Assembly (NCBI GenBank): GCA_046346665.1
Contig: JAXMHQ010000022.1
Coordinates: 25,382-89,381, forward strand
Direction: 5' to 3'
Origin: JAXMHQ01 sp046346665
Lineage (GTDB): Bacteria > Verrucomicrobiota > Verrucomicrobiia > Limisphaerales > JAXMHQ01
DNA length: 64,000 bases
The position numbers were made by a program, and so were the translations under genes. Positions 60,078-64,000 of this stretch are shown piece after piece. Every line of letters begins with the position of its first letter. Within the stretch, counting starts at the first letter, position 1. Under the pieces are notes generated by a model. That model ran no database searches and was not told where the DNA came from. It worked only from the letters and a program-made list of their open reading frames with translations.

Positions 60078-61874
60078 TCAGACTGCCGCCGCCAGCGCGC
60101 CCCGCCGCTGCCGCTCCTGTTCCAGCGCCGTCCACAGACCCGACCTCGTAATCAAGCCAATCATCCGCTCCGGAGCCTCGGGCTGCACCACCGGCAGATT
60201 CCCCACGTCGCTCGACGCGAAACGCTTCAGAATCGTGAACAGATCCTCGTTCGGGTGCGCCACCCAGAAATCCGGCGACATAACCTCGCCCACAGGCTTG
60301 ACCGCGCGGTCCGCGCCGGGAACCGAGTTCGCCGCGAGCAGCGTGATCCGGCCGCACAACCGCTGGTCCCGCACCACCGGCAAACTCGCCAAGCCGTAAT
60401 CCCCCATCAACCCCATCGCCTCCTGCACCGCAGCCTCCGCCCGGATGCAAACCGGTATCCGCAACATCACGTCCTCCACCTTCACGCGCCTCAAAACGAT
60501 CGGCTCAAATTCATCCGCGTGGAACGGCGAATCCAGCCTTGTGTGCACCTGCGCCGGAAAGATGGTCTTCCTGCCCGACAATACAAAGGCCGTCACCACG
60601 GCGAACATCGCCGGCGCCAACAGCCCGTAGCCGCCCGTCATCTCCGAAATCATGATGATCGTCGACAACGGCGCCTTGGCCGCGGCCGCGAAAAACGCCA
60701 TCATTCCCACCACGGCAAAACTCCCGGGCTGCGAGTTCATCCATGGAAACACACGGATTACCCCCCAGCCAAAAGCGCCGCCCAACAAACCGCCTGTGAC
60801 GACACAGGGACCGAAAATGCCGCCCGAATTTCCGGAGGACAACGTCAGGGAGGCGCACAGCATCTCCGCCACCGCCGCCGCCAACAAAATCGAGGGCGCC
60901 ATCAGCGAGGTGTTCTGATCGATGGCAAACTGCGCCCAGCCGTAGCCGGTCCCGATCACCGAAGGCAAAACCAGTCCCACCAAACCCACCGACAGCCCTC
61001 CGATGCCGGCCGACAGCCAGAGCGGAAAGCGCCGGAAGAACTGCTCCGACTGCGCATAGAACGCGATGAGAAATCGCGCCATCAGTCCGCACCCGGCCCC
61101 CAGCGCCACGAACAACAGCAACGACGCGGGGTGTTGAAACTGGCTCGCACCCGCCGGGAGGGTGAATACCGGCTGAAAACCGGTCACCGCACCCACGATG
61201 GTGTAACCCACCACCGAGGCCACCAAGCCGGGCACCAGCGCCTCCACCTCGAAGTCCTCCGTGTAAAAAATCTCCGCCGCAATGATCGCCCCCGCCAGCG
61301 GCGCCTTGAAAATGGCCGCGATCCCCGCCCCCAGCCCGGAAGCCAGCGCAATGTTCCGCTCCCGCGCGCTCAGCTTCAATAAGTCCGCCAGGCTCGACCC
61401 CGTCGCCGCCCCGATCTGCGCAATCGGCCCCTCCCGGCCCGACGTCAGCCCGCCCCCGATCGTCAGCGCCGAGGTCAGCAACTTGAACAACGCCGTCGGC
61501 ACCCGGATCCGCGCATTCCGGTGAAACGCGCGTATTGCCGCGTTGGTCCCGATGCCCGCCGTCTCGGGCGCAAACCGCCACACCAGGAACCCGCCCAGCA
61601 GGCCCGTCGCTGTGGTGAGACAAGGCAGCAACCACGGCCGCGCCATGTGAAAGGTGTAGTGCGGATCTCCCCCTTCGCCGCCCGGCAGCGGTGGATTGTA
61701 ACCCACCAGCCCCCCCAGAATATAACGGTTCGCCAATTCAATGCAGCCGATAAGCGCCAGCGCACCCAGCCCCGACCCAACCCCCACCAGTATCCCAATC
61801 AATCCCCATTTCCGGAAAAAAGTCGTGCCCTCCTTCAGCCCCGGAACACGGTTCAAATAATGGAAAGCCCTCAT
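60078..61874 (-). CDS. ClC-type chloride channel/transporter with CBS domains
   Basis: 598 residues. Ten or more membrane segments with ClC selectivity motifs GGGLTSGREGPIAQ and SGNSGGIFGP, followed by two cytosolic CBS domains (VEDVMLRIPVCI, VGEVMSPDFWVAHPNED). It moves chloride across the inner membrane, perhaps in exchange for protons. The start at 61874 is an ATG; upstream frame uses TTG. Confidence 0.92.
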   Translation of the reverse strand: MRAFHYLNRVPGLKEGTTFFRKWGLIGILVGVGSGLGALALIGCIELANRYILGGLVGYNPPLPGGEGGDPHYTFHMARPWLLPCLTTATGLLGGFLVWRFAPETAGIGTNAAIRAFHRNARIRVPTALFKLLTSALTIGGGLTSGREGPIAQIGAATGSSLADLLKLSARERNIALASGLGAGIAAIFKAPLAGAIIAAEIFYTEDFEVEALVPGLVASVVGYTIVGAVTGFQPVFTLPAGASQFQHPASLLLFVALGAGCGLMARFLIAFYAQSEQFFRRFPLWLSAGIGGLSVGLVGLVLPSVIGTGYGWAQFAIDQNTSLMAPSILLAAAVAEMLCASLTLSSGNSGGIFGPCVVTGGLLGGAFGWGVIRVFPWMNSQPGSFAVVGMMAFFAAAAKAPLSTIIMISEMTGGYGLLAPAMFAVVTAFVLSGRKTIFPAQVHTRLDSPFHADEFEPIVLRRVKVEDVMLRIPVCIRAEAAVQEAMGLMGDYGLASLPVVRDQRLCGRITLLAANSVPGADRAVKPVGEVMSPDFWVAHPNEDLFTILKRFASSDVGNLPVVQPEAPERMIGLITRSGLWTALEQERQRRGALAAAV

Positions 61875-62123
61875 TGCCCGGCCGCAGGCCCTCGTAACAG
61901 TGGAGTTGTCATGGATGGAGAATAACCGCAAGCACCGAAAATACCAGCCCGCGCTGCGGCCCGCACGGCCGCCACCCGAGGCCCCACTCGAAAATCCCGA
62001 TCCGTTTAAAACTCCTTTGAACCACGGATGGACACGGATTCACACGGATCCAAACACGCGCTTGTCGATCTGCAACCGGGGTGGAAAGGAATTGGTCTGG
62101 CTTAGAGCGGCTCAAGAAATGTC
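61875..62123. other. Gap upstream of the ClC gene
   Basis: No gene seen. ACGGATGGACACGGATT-type words lie at 62021-62053, the same word family as the arms of the palindrome at 6388. Confidence 0.4.
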
Positions 62124-62198
62124 GTAGCCGCAAAAGGTAGGGTCGGCGCGCTGCGCCGACCGCGGACGCCGCAGCGCGGCGTCCCTACCTGCGGCTAC
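62124..62198. repeat. Three-way-junction palindrome
   Basis: Outer stem GTAGCCGC(aaa)AGGTAGGG pairs with CCCTACCTGCGGCTAC. Inside are two separate perfect hairpins: GTCGGCGC-GCT-GCGCCGAC at 62142-62160 and GACGCCGC-AGC-GCGGCGTC at 62165-62183. A cloverleaf-like fold without tRNA features. Confidence 0.8.
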
Positions 62199-62218
62199 GG
62201 TTTATGTTAAACCGCCAT

Positions 62219-62412
62219 AGCCGTCTCTATGCAGTTGGTTTTCCTGGGGATGAACGCAGAGGCGCGGAGGGCGCAGAGATTCGCAGAGAACTGGCGGCTT
62301 TTTAGGGGTCACCGATTGGTGAGCGATTTGCCAGACCCATTTCTCTGCGGCCCTCCGCGTCCTCTGCGTCTCTGCGTGAGTTTGAGTTTTATTGAACTGC
62401 ATGGAGACGGCT
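62219..62412. repeat. Composite palindrome with CGCAGAG words
   Basis: Outer arms AGCCGTCTCTATGCAGTT (62219-62236) and its complement with one mismatch (62395-62412). Inner arms of CGCAGAG/CGGAGG words at 62251-62288 and 62340-62379. It fills the gap before the receiver gene. Confidence 0.78.
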
Positions 62413-62483
62413 TAGGTTAAACCTTCCATTTCAATCGATAAATCGTATTGGCCGAAACTCCCGGGAACCGCGAGGGTGCGGAC

Positions 62484-62990
62484 ATGAAAATCAAAATGAC
62501 CGTCCTGGCATTGGTGATGGCGCTGACCCCGCAATCGCGGGCCGCCATCCATCGGGCATTGAGACCCGAGGAATTCGACATTGTCTGGACCGCGAGCCCC
62601 GCGGAAGCCATCCGGGCCGCGGCAACCAGCCGTCCGGGGCTCGTGCTCCTCGATGTGGATCACTCCGCCGGCGCCGCCGGCGCATTGGCGGACCAGTTCC
62701 GCAGCATGCACCCCGGCACCCCGGTGGTCGTGCTCGCCGCACATCCGGAGGCGGATGCGGCGGAACCGAAGGACCCCGGTGTCGCGGTGCTCTGGAAACC
62801 ATTCGGAGCCGCCGTGCTCGCGGATACAGCCGGCGCCTTGCTTCGATCGACCCCGAACAATCCCAAGGCCGCTGCTCCGGACGGCTCCATCGCCGCCGCC
62901 GCACTGTTCCGGCAACGGCTGCATGAACGCGCCCACACACCGCTCGCCCTCACTTCCGCCGGCTGGCAACGCTGGGGCCTCAACGAATAA
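62484..62990 (+). CDS. Degenerate receiver-domain protein
   Basis: 168 residues. Receiver-like fold: LVLLDVDHS keeps the phosphoacceptor Asp region and VLWKPFGA keeps the Lys, but the acidic pair near the start is missing (MTVLALVMALTP) and the usual Thr/Ser is Ala (VVLAAHPE). It may be a pseudo-receiver that binds a partner without phosphorylation. A 40-residue tail follows. GAGGG precedes the ATG at 62484. Partner kinase unknown. Confidence 0.6.
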   Translation: MKIKMTVLALVMALTPQSRAAIHRALRPEEFDIVWTASPAEAIRAAATSRPGLVLLDVDHSAGAAGALADQFRSMHPGTPVVVLAAHPEADAAEPKDPGVAVLWKPFGAAVLADTAGALLRSTPNNPKAAAPDGSIAAAALFRQRLHERAHTPLALTSAGWQRWGLNE

Positions 62991-63031
62991 TCCCCGGCCG
63001 CGCGCCGCTGAAACCACGACCCGAACTGGTT

Positions 63032-63784
63032 TCAAGGTTTGGAAGCAAGGCGGATCCGCCACTGCTCGACGCCGGTCCGCCGCTCCCGGGCCCCGGCCCA
63101 CGGGTCCACATCAAACGCGCCGCCGGTGCGCGCGCGGAGCGCGTTGGCGACAAGGATGCGCGTGGACAAGCGCGGATCGTTCAGCCCTTCCAGCACCGCC
63201 TCCGGATGCTGCCGCGCCAGGAGGTCCAGCCGGACGGCGGCCGCGGCAGAAACCGCGGCGTCGCGATCGGCCGCCAATTGGAAAAGTTCCGCTGCCGCGC
63301 TACTCGGGGCGCCGCCGCCGGAGGCAAGCCTTCGGTCGATCTCCGCCAGTTTCTGCCGGCTCAGCGCAAGCCTCGCCTCGGCCTGCTGCGACTCGGCAAT
63401 CCCGTTGGTCAGCCACAGAATAAAATCGGCGGGATTTTGAAACCCGGACGCCCGCCGCAATTCCGCGCCCGAAGGCGACAGGAGCACAAAGGTCGGAACC
63501 GCCTCGATTCCAAAACGGGTGGAGAGATCGTGCTGATCGTCAATGTCGACGGCGACGCGGCCGGCGGCGCGAAGGGCGTCCTGGACTTCCGGCTGGGACA
63601 GCGTCAGGCGCGACATAAGCTTGCACGGACCACACCAGGTGGCGGTGAAGAAGAGCAGCAGCGGTTTTCCATTGGAGACGGCCTCTGCAGACGCGGCCGT
63701 GTAATTCGTGCTCCAGCCGGCGGGAATATCGGCCCGCGACGCGGCCGCGAGGCAGATCAGCGTGATCGCGAGGAGTGTCTTCAT
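63032..63784 (-). CDS. Secreted thioredoxin-like protein
   Basis: 250 residues. Signal peptide MKTLLAITLICLAAASRA. Thioredoxin fold with active site TATWCGPCKLM and cis-Pro in VPTFVLL. A 110-residue helical C-terminal extension follows (AEARLALSRQKLAEIDRRLAS). It probably reduces or maintains cysteine thiols in the periplasm, perhaps for cytochrome c heme attachment, since its ATG overlaps the stop of the cytochrome gene (ATGA). Confidence 0.88.
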   Translation of the reverse strand: MKTLLAITLICLAAASRADIPAGWSTNYTAASAEAVSNGKPLLLFFTATWCGPCKLMSRLTLSQPEVQDALRAAGRVAVDIDDQHDLSTRFGIEAVPTFVLLSPSGAELRRASGFQNPADFILWLTNGIAESQQAEARLALSRQKLAEIDRRLASGGGAPSSAAAELFQLAADRDAAVSAAAAVRLDLLARQHPEAVLEGLNDPRLSTRILVANALRARTGGAFDVDPWAGARERRTGVEQWRIRLASKP

Positions 63785-64000
63785 TTGGATGCCGAAGTGC
63801 GGGGTTCCTGGCCATGCCGCACGGGCGGCCAGAGCTGGTTCCAGTCGAAGGGCCGGCTGTATTCTCCGTAATGGCAGGAAATACAATCCCCTGCTTCCAG
63901 CGGACGGAAGGTGAAGTGGACGGATTTGTCGCCTTCGAGTTCGCGCACGTGCAGGCTGCCCGGACCGTGACAGCTTTCGCAGCCCACGTTCGCCAGTCCG
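63781..64000 (-). CDS. Multiheme cytochrome c, 5' end beyond window
   Basis: Only the C-terminal 72 residues are present. Two CxxCH heme-binding motifs are visible: CESCHG and CISCHYG. The frame continues off the right edge upstream, so more heme sites are likely. The last residues (LWPPVRHGQEPRTSASK) are not typical of a membrane anchor. It is probably periplasmic and involved in electron transfer. Confidence 0.85.
   Translation of the reverse strand, partial: GLANVGCESCHGPGSLHVRELEGDKSVHFTFRPLEAGDCISCHYGEYSRPFDWNQLWPPVRHGQEPRTSASK

Overview
The window is a GC-rich bacterial chromosome segment (64 kb) that most resembles the phylum Verrucomicrobiota, probably the Limisphaerales/Pedosphaera group. 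This placement is an inference from the protein families: an H-X9-DG prepilin-like protein, a PEP-CTERM protein, a GloVer-repeat protein, LamG and DUF1593 secreted proteins, and intergenic DNA full of palindromic 'word' repeats.

Layout: 1-5.5 kb (minus strand) has a long open frame that runs off the left edge (glycosidase-like plus methyltransferase-like), a sulfotransferase, and flagellin. Flagellin is followed upstream by csrA and fliW, giving a compact fliW-csrA-flagellin operon. 6.8-11 kb (plus strand) has cheA and a TPR-sulfotransferase, set among long composite inverted repeats, then a tRNA-Thr(CGU). 12-18.5 kb holds secreted or surface proteins: a double-LamG protein, an SGNH/TPR membrane protein, an H-X9-DG prepilin-like protein and a PEP-CTERM protein. 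18.9-38.4 kb (minus strand) is a carbohydrate-use region. It contains two large secreted proteins with DUF1593 (one fused to a GH5-like domain). It also contains an eleven-gene operon: FucI/AraA-like isomerase, DUF1593 protein, split transketolase, FGGY kinase, ribose-type ABC importer with a DUF2291 protein, AraC regulator and a DUF5060 glycosidase. 38.6-45 kb has a beta-helix protein, a GloVer-repeat protein, a recently inserted IS256-family element with 9-bp target duplication, and a CE1-type esterase. 45-62 kb has GH3, a lipoprotein, a fatty-acid desaturase, an OtsA-OtsB fusion, a subclass B2-type metallo-beta-lactamase, GH116, an outer-membrane-like barrel, GH2 and a ClC channel. The right end has a degenerate receiver protein, a thioredoxin-like protein and a multiheme cytochrome running off the edge.

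The least expected signal is a bipartite promoter-like motif: box A TTAGRATACCGGAARAAT, then a second CCGGAAGA box whose GG lies exactly 22 bp further on, then a TGATAAT-like element at a fixed distance. Five complete copies precede minus-strand units in this window: the LamG gene, the prepilin-like gene, the PEP-CTERM gene, the GH5/DUF1593 unit and the eleven-gene sugar operon. A sixth, incomplete copy lies beside the first. This suggests a shared regulon tying surface and secreted proteins to sugar use. A second notable signal is a family of long nested palindromes built from short repeated words, pieces of which also occur in frame inside the linkers of cheA and in the signal-peptide coding sequence of a DUF1593 gene.
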